NCBI GenBank assembly: GCA_905181705.1
Contig: CAJIYP010000001.1
Coordinates: 497,501 to 561,500, forward strand
DNA length: 64,000 bases
Reading direction: 5' to 3'
Source: Cryomorphaceae bacterium BACL29 MAG-121220-bin8
GTDB lineage: Bacteria > Bacteroidota > Bacteroidia > Flavobacteriales > Flavobacteriaceae
In this document: positions 47,291-56,156 of the stretch, piece by piece
Layout: each line of letters begins with the position of its first letter
How positions within the stretch are numbered: the stretch's first letter is position 1
Translations under genes and position numbers: made by a program
Notes under the pieces: generated by a model
Seen by the model: only the letters and a program-made list of their open reading frames with translations
Databases searched by the model: none
What the model was told of the DNA's origin: nothing

Positions 47291-48268
47291 ATAAGATTTA
47301 ACTAGGTTGATGTAGGATTCAATAGACCTAGTTCTACGATCTTTTGTTTCAAATTGATCTTCTAAATGAAAAAAAGTATCGTCTTTATCATTTTCTAAGA
47401 TATTGGCTAGTTGAATATCCTCTAATGGATACATATCAAAATATTTTTTTGGAGCAATCAAAGGAGTGTGAGGGCGAACAAACCCAACTGCTAAGAAAAA
47501 AGGTTTGTCATCATTTGATTTTGCTAGTTTTTTTAGTCTATCCTCAGCCCATTGAGCGTTGATTTCATCAGGGGTTAAATCTCTGTCCTCTTCACTGTTA
47601 TATTTAAATTCCTTATATCCTCTTGATCCACCGTAAGCCCAAGAAAGCTGTTCGTTATCCAACTTTAGTTCGGAAACATTTTTTAGAGGACCAAAAGAAC
47701 CATCTATTTGACCTCCGTTCATATTACAACATCCGACCTTTCTTACAGTTCTGTATGGTTTAGGCACATCAGGATGTGAAATCCCTTTTTTTCCTTTTTC
47801 ATGTTGTCCTTTGTATGCTACAGGTCCAAAATCAGTATTATACTCAAATTCAGACCATATTTCTTTTTTATTGTGATGTAAAATTTTACCACTTCCTATC
47901 ACGTTGTAACCATTTTCTTTAAATTTCTCCATAATAGTTTTAGTGTTTGAAAGCACTTCATTCTGTAACCATGATTGTTGCCAAAAATTTGAGGAGTTGT
48001 GTGGATAAACTCCGCTAATTAAACTTGATCTAGAGGGGCCACAAATAGGATTGTTTGAATAAGCTTTTAAAAATGAAACGCCAGATGAAGCTAATTTTTT
48101 GATATTAGGTGTTTTGGTTTGAGGATGACCATTAAAAATTTCGGGAGAATCATTTAGATCATCAACCATGATTAGTACAATATTTGGAGGAGATTTTGCA
48201 GTTTTCTCACATCCAATGGTTGAAAAGATTAATGAAGTAATTAGTGTTAAAAGAATTAATTTTTTCAT
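46607..48268 (-). CDS. Sulfatase (S1 family, iduronate-2-sulfatase-like), lipoprotein
   Basis: This 553-aa formylglycine-dependent sulfatase has its lipoprotein signal at 'SLIFSTIGCEKTAK' (Cys20). The catalytic Cys76 in 'CGPSRSSLISGVYPHN' is the residue converted to formylglycine (C-x-P-x-R). Metal residues are in 'IVLIMVDDLND' and 'VLVSDHGWTMGEKDHVYK'. The iduronate-2-sulfatase-like group is suggested by 'FFLAVGFVRPHTPLIAPKKY'. Compared with its neighbour it contains a Cys-Cys insertion in 'RKVGCCNMNGGQ'. It is transcribed between the second sulfatase and the GH2 gene with 2-bp gaps. An exact sulfate position or sugar cannot be read from the sequence. Confidence 0.9.
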   Translation of the reverse strand: MKKLILLTLITSLIFSTIGCEKTAKSPPNIVLIMVDDLNDSPEIFNGHPQTKTPNIKKLASSGVSFLKAYSNNPICGPSRSSLISGVYPHNSSNFWQQSWLQNEVLSNTKTIMEKFKENGYNVIGSGKILHHNKKEIWSEFEYNTDFGPVAYKGQHEKGKKGISHPDVPKPYRTVRKVGCCNMNGGQIDGSFGPLKNVSELKLDNEQLSWAYGGSRGYKEFKYNSEEDRDLTPDEINAQWAEDRLKKLAKSNDDKPFFLAVGFVRPHTPLIAPKKYFDMYPLEDIQLANILENDKDDTFFHLEDQFETKDRRTRSIESYINLVKSYKDPKEGLKRFTQAYLACVSAVDDNIGQVMKVIDNSKLKDNTIVVLVSDHGWTMGEKDHVYKNSLWEESTRIPMTIRAPGVSKPNSKVEHPVSLIDIYPTLLDLAGLDNKTVKNQKGKPLDGHSLKPFLENPNTEEWNGPKGALSVVYSSDKNKNNTANHHYSLRTKNWRYIIYDSGNEELYNNSSDPKEWNNLLYNKTHPKRSEMVEVLKEITYPMVPNGLKVLNKN

Positions 48269-48954
48269 AATTAATTTTTATTTAAAACTTTAAGACCATT
48301 AGGAACCATTGGATAAGTTATTTCTTTTAAAACCTCCACCATTTCACTTCTCTTAGGATGTGTTTTATTATACAATAAGTTATTCCACTCTTTAGGGTCG
48401 GAACTGTTGTTGTACAGTTCCTCATTTCCAGAATCGTAAATTATATACCTCCAATCTTTTGTTCTAAGGGAATAATGATGATTTGCAGTGTTGTTTTTAT
48501 TTTTATCAGATGAATAGACTACGGATAATGCACCTTTGGGACCATTCCACTCTTCAGTGTTAGGGTTTTCTAAAAACGGTTTTAAGCTATGTCCATCTAA
48601 AGGTTTTCCTTTTTGATTTTTTACAGTTTTATTATCAAGACCAGCTAAATCAAGAAGGGTAGGATAGATATCGATTAACGAAACGGGGTGTTCTACTTTT
48701 GAGTTTGGTTTTGAAACACCAGGAGCTCTTATAGTCATTGGAATTCTAGTGCTTTCCTCCCAAAGAGAATTCTTATAAACATGGTCCTTCTCACCCATAG
48801 TCCAACCGTGATCACTAACAAGAACAACAATTGTATTGTCTTTCAATTTTGAGTTATCAATTACCTTCATTACTTGACCTATGTTATCATCAACTGCTGA
48901 AACACAGGCTAGGTATGCCTGAGTGAACCTTTTAAGACCTTCTTTTGGGTCTTT
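48256..48954. repeat. Near-identical direct repeat, copy 2 (3' part of second sulfatase gene)
   Basis: Partner of 46592-47290. The left edge includes the first codons of the first sulfatase gene, equivalent to the first codons of GH2 in copy 1. Beyond the right edge the two genes drop abruptly to clearly lower similarity, which is the mark of a recombination endpoint. Confidence 0.92.
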
Positions 48955-49941
48955 GTAGGACTCTTTAAGATCATAAAACATCTTAACCCATCGTTTTTTT
49001 AAATCTTTATGAGTAAGTGAATTAGAATTGGAAATATCATTTTCCGCTTCTATTAAGCTATCGTAATTTCTATAAGTATCGTCTTTATCATTTTCTAAAA
49101 TATTAGCTAGTTGAATATCCTCAAGTGGATACATGTCAAAATATTTTTGTGGTGCTACAAGAGGTGTGTGTGGTCTAAGAAACCCAACTGCTAAGAAAAA
49201 AGGTTTATCACTATTGGATTTTGCTAGTTGTTTTAATCTGTTTTCAGCCCATTGAGCATTAATTTCATCAGGGGTTAAACTTCTGTCCTCTTCACTGTTA
49301 TATTTAAATTCTTTATAACCTCTTGAGCCACCATAAGCCCAAGAAAGCTGTTCGTTATCCACCTTTAGTTCGGAAACATTTTTTAGAGGACCAAAAGAAC
49401 CATCTATTTGACCTATATCTCTAAATGGTTTGGGAACATCAGGATGTGAAATCCCTTTTTTTCTTCTTTCATATTTTCCTTTGTATACAACAGGTCCGTA
49501 ATCTGCATTGTGTTTGAATTCAGACCATATCTCTTTTTTATTGTGATGTAAAATTTTACCACTTCCTATCACGTTGTATCCATTTTCTTTAAATTTCTCC
49601 ATGATAGTTTTAGTATTTGAAAGCACTTCGTTTTTAATCCAGGATTCTTGCCAAAAGTTGGAAGAATTGTGAGGGTAAACGCCAGTTATCATACTTGCTC
49701 TAGAAGGACCACACATGGGATCATTTGAATAAGCTTTTAGAAACGAAACGCTTGAAGAGGCTAATTTCTTGATATTTGGGGTTTTTGCTTGTGGATGTCC
49801 ATTAAACCCCTCAGGATAATCATTTAAATCATCTATCATTATCAATACAACATTTGGTGGATTTTTTTGAGTTTTATTATACCCAGAAATGAAAACAATT
49901 ATAATAAACAAAAAAAAATAAAGGAAAATTTTGTTTTTCAT
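48271..49941 (-). CDS. Sulfatase (S1 family, iduronate-2-sulfatase-like), non-lipidated paralogue
   Basis: Tandem paralogue of the next sulfatase downstream: 556 aa, same domains, catalytic Cys77 in 'CGPSRASMITGVYPHN', metal-site 'VVLIMIDDLNDYPE' and 'VLVSDHGWTMGEKDHVYK'. The last 228 residues are nearly identical to the other copy (Asp/Asn difference in 'RTKDWRY'). The segment just before it (about residues 290-330, 'NYDSLIEAENDISNSNSLTH') is different. The N-terminal hydrophobic segment reads 'IIIVFISGYNKTQ': a Tyr stands where the paralogue has the lipid-accepting Cys, so this copy should be soluble or processed by signal peptidase I. First gene of the minus-strand set. Confidence 0.9.
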   Translation of the reverse strand: MKNKIFLYFFLFIIIVFISGYNKTQKNPPNVVLIMIDDLNDYPEGFNGHPQAKTPNIKKLASSSVSFLKAYSNDPMCGPSRASMITGVYPHNSSNFWQESWIKNEVLSNTKTIMEKFKENGYNVIGSGKILHHNKKEIWSEFKHNADYGPVVYKGKYERRKKGISHPDVPKPFRDIGQIDGSFGPLKNVSELKVDNEQLSWAYGGSRGYKEFKYNSEEDRSLTPDEINAQWAENRLKQLAKSNSDKPFFLAVGFLRPHTPLVAPQKYFDMYPLEDIQLANILENDKDDTYRNYDSLIEAENDISNSNSLTHKDLKKRWVKMFYDLKESYKDPKEGLKRFTQAYLACVSAVDDNIGQVMKVIDNSKLKDNTIVVLVSDHGWTMGEKDHVYKNSLWEESTRIPMTIRAPGVSKPNSKVEHPVSLIDIYPTLLDLAGLDNKTVKNQKGKPLDGHSLKPFLENPNTEEWNGPKGALSVVYSSDKNKNNTANHHYSLRTKDWRYIIYDSGNEELYNNSSDPKEWNNLLYNKTHPKRSEMVEVLKEITYPMVPNGLKVLNKN

Positions 49942-50076
49942 AATAAATTTTTATCAGTATTTTACTAAACTAATTGTATTAAACAAAAATTTAGGGGTTA
50001 TATGATTCAATAAATGATTTATATATCCTCAATAAATGTTTAATCAATTTTTAAATTTACTTAAATCTCATTTACT
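49942..50076. promoter_or_regulatory. Divergent intergenic region between the sulfatase/GH2 and beta-helix operons
   Basis: This 135-bp gap must hold the 5' ends of both operons of the polysaccharide region. It is almost pure A/T ('ATTTATATATCC' near 50020) and I see no exact TAnnTTTG box on either strand. Regulation by a shared factor is an inference from the layout only. Confidence 0.35.
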
Positions 50077-51834
50077 ATGAAATTAAGACTTTTATTTTTA
50101 TCAATTTTATTTGTTGTTGGATGTTCTTCAGGATCTGAAGGCGAAGAAGTCAATGGCGGTGGTGGAAACAATAACGGAGGAGGGAATAATGGTGGAAATA
50201 CTGGTGGAAATACAGATGGCGAAACGGATCCTGATAAATACACGGACTCTTCATCAAGTGGAAATACAACATATTATATTAGTTTTTCAGATGGAGATGA
50301 CACCAAAGATGGAAAATCAGAATCTAATGCCTTTAAAAATTTAGGTAAAATTAATAGTATAACATTTGCACCTGGTGATAAAATTAAATTTAAAACTGGA
50401 GATACTTGGAAAGGCTATTTTAAAGTAAGAGGATCTGGAAGTTCTTCAGCTCCAATCAGTATTGAAAGTTATGGAACCTCCAGTAAACCTATAATTGATG
50501 GAAATGGTTATCAAGCTTCTTTGTTTTTAGAAAATGTGGAATATATTGAAGTAAGTAACATTGAATTTAAAAATGAAGCATCTCACAAAAAAACTGATGG
50601 AGCTATTAAGTTAATGAACGGTTCAAGCAGATCTGGCCAAGATGAGAGATTTGGTATTCTAGCATTGAGGTTTGGTAACGGAAAAAACATTAATCATTTA
50701 AAATTTTCTAATATAAAAATTTCAAACATATACCCAACGCCCAGTGAACAATCAAATAACCATCAAGGTTATGGAATGCGATTTGAATCTTATAATGAAG
50801 CGGAATTAAATTATTTCGATGGAATTACAATTGATAATATCGACATAAGTTTTACAGGTCATTATGGAATTCATATAGTTAATAGAATGTCTGGAGCACA
50901 GGCAGATTATTATCACAGAAATATTTCTATCACAAACTCAAATTTTTATGACACCGGAGGATCAGGAATTGTATTTGCAAGGTCAAAAAATATTCTAGTT
51001 GAAAACTCAACATTTAAAGGAACAGGCTCTACCAAAGACAGTAGAATGTGGGAAAGAGGAAGTGGATTGTGGTTTTACACTTGTAATGATGCAATTGTTC
51101 AAAACAGTACATTTGAAGATGCTTATGGGGTTCAAGATTCTTTTGGTGCTCACATAGATTGGGGAAATGAACGTGTAGTAATTCAATATTGTTTGAGTAA
51201 AAATAATTTTGGAGGTTTTGTTGAAATTTTAGGTGAGAATTTAGATTGTGGATACAGATATAATATAAGCATTGGTGATGGCACTAGAACTGGAGCTCAT
51301 AATGGGAAGATTTTTTGGGTTTCAGATTTTGCAGGTGGAAATAGCCGAAAGATAGGTTCTAAAAATAATTTCATTTATAATAATACAGTGTTTGTTCCAA
51401 GTACAAATCCTGTTACTAATAGTCCAATGACGCCTGATATACTAATTAGAGAAAATACTGAAGACACTTTTGTTTACAATAATTTAATTTATATCGATAA
51501 TGATGCTTCTTTAAACATATTAACAAACAATGATTCGGATTTAAATTTTTTTAGAAACAATTTATACTTTGGTACTGTCACCATTGATCCTAATACAGCT
51601 TTTCAACATCACTCAAGTGAGGTTTTTGTCGATCCAAAATTGGTTAATCCAGGCTCCACTGATCCTAATGATTATAAATTACAATCAGGAAGCCCGGCTT
51701 TTGGAAAAGGAATTTTGATTAATGGAAGCTCAGATACCAGTAATTTTATTCAAAACAACGGAGGAAGAGATTATTTTGGTAATTCTGTCTCAAATTCGGA
51801 AAAACCAAATATTGGTGCCTACAATGGTTCCTAA
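50077..51834 (+). CDS. Right-handed beta-helix repeat lipoprotein (first copy), candidate polysaccharide-active enzyme
   Basis: The 585-aa lipoprotein begins 'MKLRLLFLSILFVVGC' (Cys16), followed by a flexible Gly/Asn-rich linker (about residues 28-50). From residue 65, 'TYYISFSDGDDTKDG' starts a parallel beta-helix: repeated short strands such as 'HLKFSNIKISNIYP', 'RNISITNSNFYDTGGSGIVF', 'NILVENSTFKGTG' and 'DAIVQNSTFEDAYG'. A conserved patch 'RGSGLWFYTC' and 'GGFVEILGENLDCGYRYNIS' is shared with the next gene and is a likely active or binding site. This fold is common in pectate lyase-type and other polysaccharide lyases, but no family-specific catalytic residues are evident to me, so the activity stays open. 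Confidence 0.8.
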   Translation: MKLRLLFLSILFVVGCSSGSEGEEVNGGGGNNNGGGNNGGNTGGNTDGETDPDKYTDSSSSGNTTYYISFSDGDDTKDGKSESNAFKNLGKINSITFAPGDKIKFKTGDTWKGYFKVRGSGSSSAPISIESYGTSSKPIIDGNGYQASLFLENVEYIEVSNIEFKNEASHKKTDGAIKLMNGSSRSGQDERFGILALRFGNGKNINHLKFSNIKISNIYPTPSEQSNNHQGYGMRFESYNEAELNYFDGITIDNIDISFTGHYGIHIVNRMSGAQADYYHRNISITNSNFYDTGGSGIVFARSKNILVENSTFKGTGSTKDSRMWERGSGLWFYTCNDAIVQNSTFEDAYGVQDSFGAHIDWGNERVVIQYCLSKNNFGGFVEILGENLDCGYRYNISIGDGTRTGAHNGKIFWVSDFAGGNSRKIGSKNNFIYNNTVFVPSTNPVTNSPMTPDILIRENTEDTFVYNNLIYIDNDASLNILTNNDSDLNFFRNNLYFGTVTIDPNTAFQHHSSEVFVDPKLVNPGSTDPNDYKLQSGSPAFGKGILINGSSDTSNFIQNNGGRDYFGNSVSNSEKPNIGAYNGS

Positions 51835-51896
51835 TTTAAACTAATTATGCTTAAGTTATTTTACTATATAATCTTAGATTAATTTAATCTTATATT

Positions 51897-53561
51897 ATGA
51901 AAATGAATACAACTAATATTTTAAAAACACTTTGTTTAACATTTCTTTTTATAAGTTGTCAAACTAATTCAAAAACAGTTAATTATTATTTTGATTCAGT
52001 CAATGGTAATGATAATAATGAAGGTATATCAATAGAAAAACCTTTTAAAACTTTAAAAAAAATACAAGAAATAAATTTACGTTCTGGTGATAGTATTTTA
52101 CTTTCTAATGGATCAAGCTTTAAAGGGAACATTAAAATTATAGACAAAAAAAACATACATCTATCAAATTATAATCCTAAGATTCTAGGAAATCCTATTA
52201 TTGATTCCAAGGGTCATATAGCAGGAATTTATATTGAAAATTCATCTGAAGTTTCACTTTCGAATATTAATATTAGAGCAAATGGAGGCGGAATATTTGA
52301 AGAGTATAAAAATCTAACGACAAATAAAATTACTGATAAGGCAATAATGCGAGCTGGTGTTTTAGTTAATGTAAGTAAGAATGAAATTTTTAAAAATATT
52401 TTAGTTAAAAATATAGATGTTTCGGATATCTTTTTTGAGGATTCTGGATTTACTAGAAATCCTGGAGAGGTTAGAACTGCCATGGGAACACAAGCCTACG
52501 GATTTGGTGTTAGATTTTTTAACTCAAGTAAAAGTGGTTCAATTCATAATATAAATGTTTTGGATTGTAGGGTTGAAAATGTTAGTCATACAGGAATTAA
52601 AATGACTTCGTCCAGTAAAGCTAGATTCAAAAACATTGTTGTATCAAATAATAAATTAAGAAGAACAGGTGGTCCTAGTATTCAATTTAGTCGAGTGGAA
52701 GACTTACATGTATATGGAAATGATGTGAAATACTCTGGGAGTCCTGATGATGGAAGAAAATGGGGACGAGGAAGTGGATTATGGACTTGGGGATCATCAA
52801 ATGTGATGATTGAAAAAAATTCATTTATGTACGCCAATGGTCCTGCAGATTCTGCTGGTGTTCATATTGATTTTAATTGCGATAATGTTATTATTCAGCA
52901 TAATTTGAGTGTAGGAAATGCTGGGGGATTTATTGAAATTTTAGGAAATAATTATAATTGTTCCTATAGATATAATATAAGTATCAATGATGGACACAGA
53001 GTAAAAGGAAAGAATAATGCATTTCAACAAGGAAAAACATTTTGGCTGAGCGGATTTATTGGAAAAGGAAGAGAAAGAAATGGACCTTTCAATAGTTATA
53101 TATACAATAATACAATTTATACTAATAAAACCATTTTATCAAAAATTGCCGTTGATAAGGCATCTAGTGGTGTATTAGTAGCAAACAATATTTTTCATAT
53201 TGAGGGGGACAGTGAATTTGTGCTTGGTGATCAGTATAGACCTGACAAAGGAGGTGGTGCTAAAATTAAAAATGTTTTTTTTGAAAATAATTTATTTTTG
53301 AAAGATTCATATTGGCCTAAGGATGTTTTAATTCAACCTTCGAACAGTTTGTATGGAAATGCTTCTTTTATAAATAGTGGAGGAGAAAAAATTTCTGATT
53401 ATGTTCCTCAAAATAAAAAATTAATTAAAGATAAAGGGATTACTATTAATAAAATACCCAATGACAGCATTGGCCTTTATGGGGGACTCAAAGTCGAATT
53501 TGATATTTTAGGAAATAAAATTACAGATATTCCAGATTTAGGTGCTATTGAATTAAATTAA
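51897..53561 (+). CDS. Right-handed beta-helix repeat lipoprotein (second copy), candidate polysaccharide-active enzyme
   Basis: This 554-aa paralogue of the preceding beta-helix gene has the lipoprotein signal 'LKTLCLTFLFISCQTN' (Cys about 22). It lacks the long Gly/Asn linker. The opening 'YYFDSVNGNDNNEGISIEKP' is the start typical of beta-helix enzymes. The shared patch reads 'RGSGLWTWGSSNVMIEKNSF' and 'AGGFIEILGNNYNCSYRYN'. Strand-turn periodicity runs through the middle. Two paralogues side by side may act on different linkages of one polymer (inference). The ATG at 51897 is 62 bp after the first copy; the next gene follows 2 bp after its stop. Confidence 0.8.
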   Translation: MKMNTTNILKTLCLTFLFISCQTNSKTVNYYFDSVNGNDNNEGISIEKPFKTLKKIQEINLRSGDSILLSNGSSFKGNIKIIDKKNIHLSNYNPKILGNPIIDSKGHIAGIYIENSSEVSLSNINIRANGGGIFEEYKNLTTNKITDKAIMRAGVLVNVSKNEIFKNILVKNIDVSDIFFEDSGFTRNPGEVRTAMGTQAYGFGVRFFNSSKSGSIHNINVLDCRVENVSHTGIKMTSSSKARFKNIVVSNNKLRRTGGPSIQFSRVEDLHVYGNDVKYSGSPDDGRKWGRGSGLWTWGSSNVMIEKNSFMYANGPADSAGVHIDFNCDNVIIQHNLSVGNAGGFIEILGNNYNCSYRYNISINDGHRVKGKNNAFQQGKTFWLSGFIGKGRERNGPFNSYIYNNTIYTNKTILSKIAVDKASSGVLVANNIFHIEGDSEFVLGDQYRPDKGGGAKIKNVFFENNLFLKDSYWPKDVLIQPSNSLYGNASFINSGGEKISDYVPQNKKLIKDKGITINKIPNDSIGLYGGLKVEFDILGNKITDIPDLGAIELN

Positions 53562-53563
53562 AT

Positions 53564-54691
53564 ATGAATATAATAAAAATAGAAACTTTTATTGTTAGAG
53601 ATAAGCTTTCTAAAAGTTTTTTCTTTTCTCAGTGGGAATACAGTGAAAGAATATGTTGTTTGGTTAAGATTACAACTGATGATGGTAATTATGGATGGGG
53701 AGAAGGTTATGGTCCAGCCAATATTGTAAAAGAAGGAATAGAATTTTTAAAACCAATTTTAATTGGAATGAAAATTATTGATAATGAGGTAATTTGGTCT
53801 AAGATGTATACCAGAACATTAGACTACGCTAGAAAAGGTGTTCTGATGGCTTCTATAAGCGCAATTGATGTAGCTGTATGGGACTTAAAAGGTAAATTAC
53901 TGAATTTACCAGTTAGTAAATTATTAGGTGGAACTTATAGAAATAAAATTAAGCCTTATGCTACTGGCTTGTATTTTTCCTCAATTGAAAACCCATCAAA
54001 AAACTTTGAAACGGAACTAATTAATTATTTAAAAAAGGGTTTTAAGGCAATAAAGATGAAAATAGGTTTAGGAATCGAAGCCGATTTAAAAAACATCAAA
54101 TATGTAAGAAAAGTTATTGGAAATGATATAAAACTCATGGTTGATGCCAATCATGCCTATTCTTTGATAGAATCAATTGAATTGTCAAAGAAAATGGAAA
54201 AATATGAAATTTCATGGTTTGAAGAACCTATATCACCTGAATACTATAAACAATATAAAGAATTAAGAGAAAAAACATCAATACCTGTTTCTGCTGGCGA
54301 GAGTGAGTATTTAAGATATGGTTTTCATCAATTATTAGAAAATAAATCGGTAGATATTATTCAGCCAGATATTTGTTCATGTGGTGGTCTTACAGAAGCA
54401 AAAAAGATTTCATCTTTAGCATCTGTATACGGAATCGACATAGTTCCACATACATGGGGGTCTGGATTGGGTATTTATGTAGCGCTTAATTTTATTGCTA
54501 ATATAGAGCCTAATCCAAATCGTTTAGTTGAAAAGGACTTATATATTGAGTATGATCAGACGGAAAATAGAATAAGAGAAGAACTAATTATTCCAAAACT
54601 TATTATTAAGGATGGTTATGTAGAAATTCCCTCCAGTCCTGGGCTTGGGGTGGATATTAATGAAGAAAAGTTAAATCAATTTAAAATTTAA
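53564..54691 (+). CDS. Enolase-superfamily (mandelate racemase subgroup) sugar-acid dehydratase
   Basis: This 375-aa enzyme has an N-terminal capping domain ('GWGEGYGPANIVKEGIEF') and a TIM-like barrel. The catalytic set is complete: K164-x-K166 in 'AIKMKIG', metal ligands D194 in 'VDANHAYS', the Glu in 'WFEEPI' and the Glu in 'SAGESEYLR', and the His of the His-Asp dyad, H296 in 'VPHTWGSG'. This is the mandelate racemase subgroup, which includes dehydratases of rhamnonate, fuconate, galactonate and others. The specific acid cannot be fixed by eye. It sits 3 bp before an aldehyde dehydrogenase and near a RhaT-type symporter, which fits catabolism of a deoxy-sugar. Confidence 0.85.
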   Translation: MNIIKIETFIVRDKLSKSFFFSQWEYSERICCLVKITTDDGNYGWGEGYGPANIVKEGIEFLKPILIGMKIIDNEVIWSKMYTRTLDYARKGVLMASISAIDVAVWDLKGKLLNLPVSKLLGGTYRNKIKPYATGLYFSSIENPSKNFETELINYLKKGFKAIKMKIGLGIEADLKNIKYVRKVIGNDIKLMVDANHAYSLIESIELSKKMEKYEISWFEEPISPEYYKQYKELREKTSIPVSAGESEYLRYGFHQLLENKSVDIIQPDICSCGGLTEAKKISSLASVYGIDIVPHTWGSGLGIYVALNFIANIEPNPNRLVEKDLYIEYDQTENRIREELIIPKLIIKDGYVEIPSSPGLGVDINEEKLNQFKI

Positions 54692-54694
54692 TTT

Positions 54695-56134
54695 ATGGAC
54701 TTTGGAAATTTGAAAATGTACATAGGAGGAAAGCTTTTAAATTCACAAAACAACCTTACAAAAGAAATTACATGTCCTGCAAATGAATCTACAATTGCAA
54801 ATATAGCTTGGGCTAGTTCGGTAGATTCTAAATTGGCTTTAGATGCTGCTCAAGCAGGTTTTAAAAGATGGTCTTCAATGACATTAGAGCAAAGGACTAA
54901 CTGGATTATAAAATTAAGGGACGCTGTTTTGAAAAATGAAGAAATTTTAAGAACAGCTATAATGTTTGAGATGGGAAAGACATATGATGCAACCTATGAA
55001 GATATAGAAGCTTTGGTTAATAGTTTGAATTTTTATCCAAAAGCTATGAAGACTCATTTTGAAAAAATTAATCTTGTTGATTTAGAAAATACACACACAC
55101 ATTCAATGGTTTATTCCCCAGTAGGGGTAGCTGTCGCTTATTTAGCTTGGAACTTTCCCTTATTAAATATAGCTTTTAAAATAGGTCCTTCTTTAGCCTC
55201 TGGATGTAGTATAATAATAAAACCCTCTGAATGTTCTCCAGTTTCTGCCTATTTGTTAGGAAAAATTCTTTACGAAATTAATTTTCCCCCTGGTGTTGTG
55301 AATATTTTATGCGGAGACCCTGAGGAAGTTGCTTCAACATTATCAAAAAGTACTATTCCCAGATTAGTTACAATGATAGGTTCTACCAACACAGGTAAAA
55401 GGGTTATAGCAGATAGTTCTTCTTCAATTAAAAGATTAAGTATGGAACTAGGAGGAAATGCTCCATTTATAGTTTTTGATGATGCTGATTTTGAAGCAGC
55501 ATTAGATTTAGCAATTGGAATAAAATATGGAAATTCAGGTCAAATATGTGTAGCGGCTAATCGATTTTTTATTCACAAAGATATTTTTGATTCGTTCTTA
55601 AAAGCATATGTTGAAAGGGTAAGGAAAATTAAATTAGGTTTTGGTAAAAAAGCAAAAGTTGATATGGGTCCTCTAATTAATTTTGAATCTAGAGAACGAA
55701 TAATGAATTTAATTAAAGATGCTGTAAGCAATGGAGCAAATATTGAGATTGGAGGAAATGTTCCAAAAAAATTTACAAAAGGCTGTTGGTTAGAGCCTAC
55801 TGTTTTAAGTAATGTAAATAGTAAAATGAAAATTTATAATGAAGAAATTTTTGGACCAGTTGCATGTATTATGTCATTTGATAATGACAAAGAAGTTTTA
55901 AATTTAGCAAATGACACTAATTATGGACTTGCTTCTTATCTGTTTACAAAGAGTGGGGAAAGAATAGAATATTTTTCTAAAAATTTAGATTTTGGTGAGG
56001 TTCAGGTCAACGGTATAAAGTATGCTATTTATTTGCCACATGGTGGAGTAAAAGATAGTGGAGTTGGTCACGATTGTTCACATTATGCTCTTGAAGATTA
56101 TTTATCAAAAAAAAGAGTAAGTATAGCTTTATAG
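54695..56134 (+). CDS. NAD(P)-dependent aldehyde dehydrogenase
   Basis: This 479-aa aldehyde dehydrogenase has the full core: 'VAYLAWNFPLLNIAFKIGPS' (Asn that stabilises the oxyanion), 'IIKPSECSPVSAYL', 'IGSTNTGKRVIA', the base E251 in 'MELGGNAPFIVFDDADF', the nucleophile C285 in 'NSGQICVAANR', and 'EEIFGPVACIMSF'. The start region 'MYIGGKLLNSQ' is usual. It is close to the succinate-semialdehyde/lactaldehyde group by the 'NSGQICVAANR' motif. With a sugar-acid dehydratase before it and a RhaT-type symporter after it, lactaldehyde or a related aldehyde is plausible as substrate (inference). Confidence 0.88.
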   Translation: MDFGNLKMYIGGKLLNSQNNLTKEITCPANESTIANIAWASSVDSKLALDAAQAGFKRWSSMTLEQRTNWIIKLRDAVLKNEEILRTAIMFEMGKTYDATYEDIEALVNSLNFYPKAMKTHFEKINLVDLENTHTHSMVYSPVGVAVAYLAWNFPLLNIAFKIGPSLASGCSIIIKPSECSPVSAYLLGKILYEINFPPGVVNILCGDPEEVASTLSKSTIPRLVTMIGSTNTGKRVIADSSSSIKRLSMELGGNAPFIVFDDADFEAALDLAIGIKYGNSGQICVAANRFFIHKDIFDSFLKAYVERVRKIKLGFGKKAKVDMGPLINFESRERIMNLIKDAVSNGANIEIGGNVPKKFTKGCWLEPTVLSNVNSKMKIYNEEIFGPVACIMSFDNDKEVLNLANDTNYGLASYLFTKSGERIEYFSKNLDFGEVQVNGIKYAIYLPHGGVKDSGVGHDCSHYALEDYLSKKRVSIAL

Positions 56135-56156
56135 TATTAAATTAAATCAAATAATT

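Noticed and set aside
50150-50230. Gly/Asn-rich stretch as a tandem repeat or CRISPR-like element
   Set aside because: It codes a flexible linker just after the lipobox of the beta-helix protein; the repeats are irregular and short.
53564-54691. Firm assignment as L-rhamnonate dehydratase
   Set aside because: The catalytic residues only place it in the mandelate racemase subgroup; the RhaT neighbour makes rhamnonate attractive but does not prove it.
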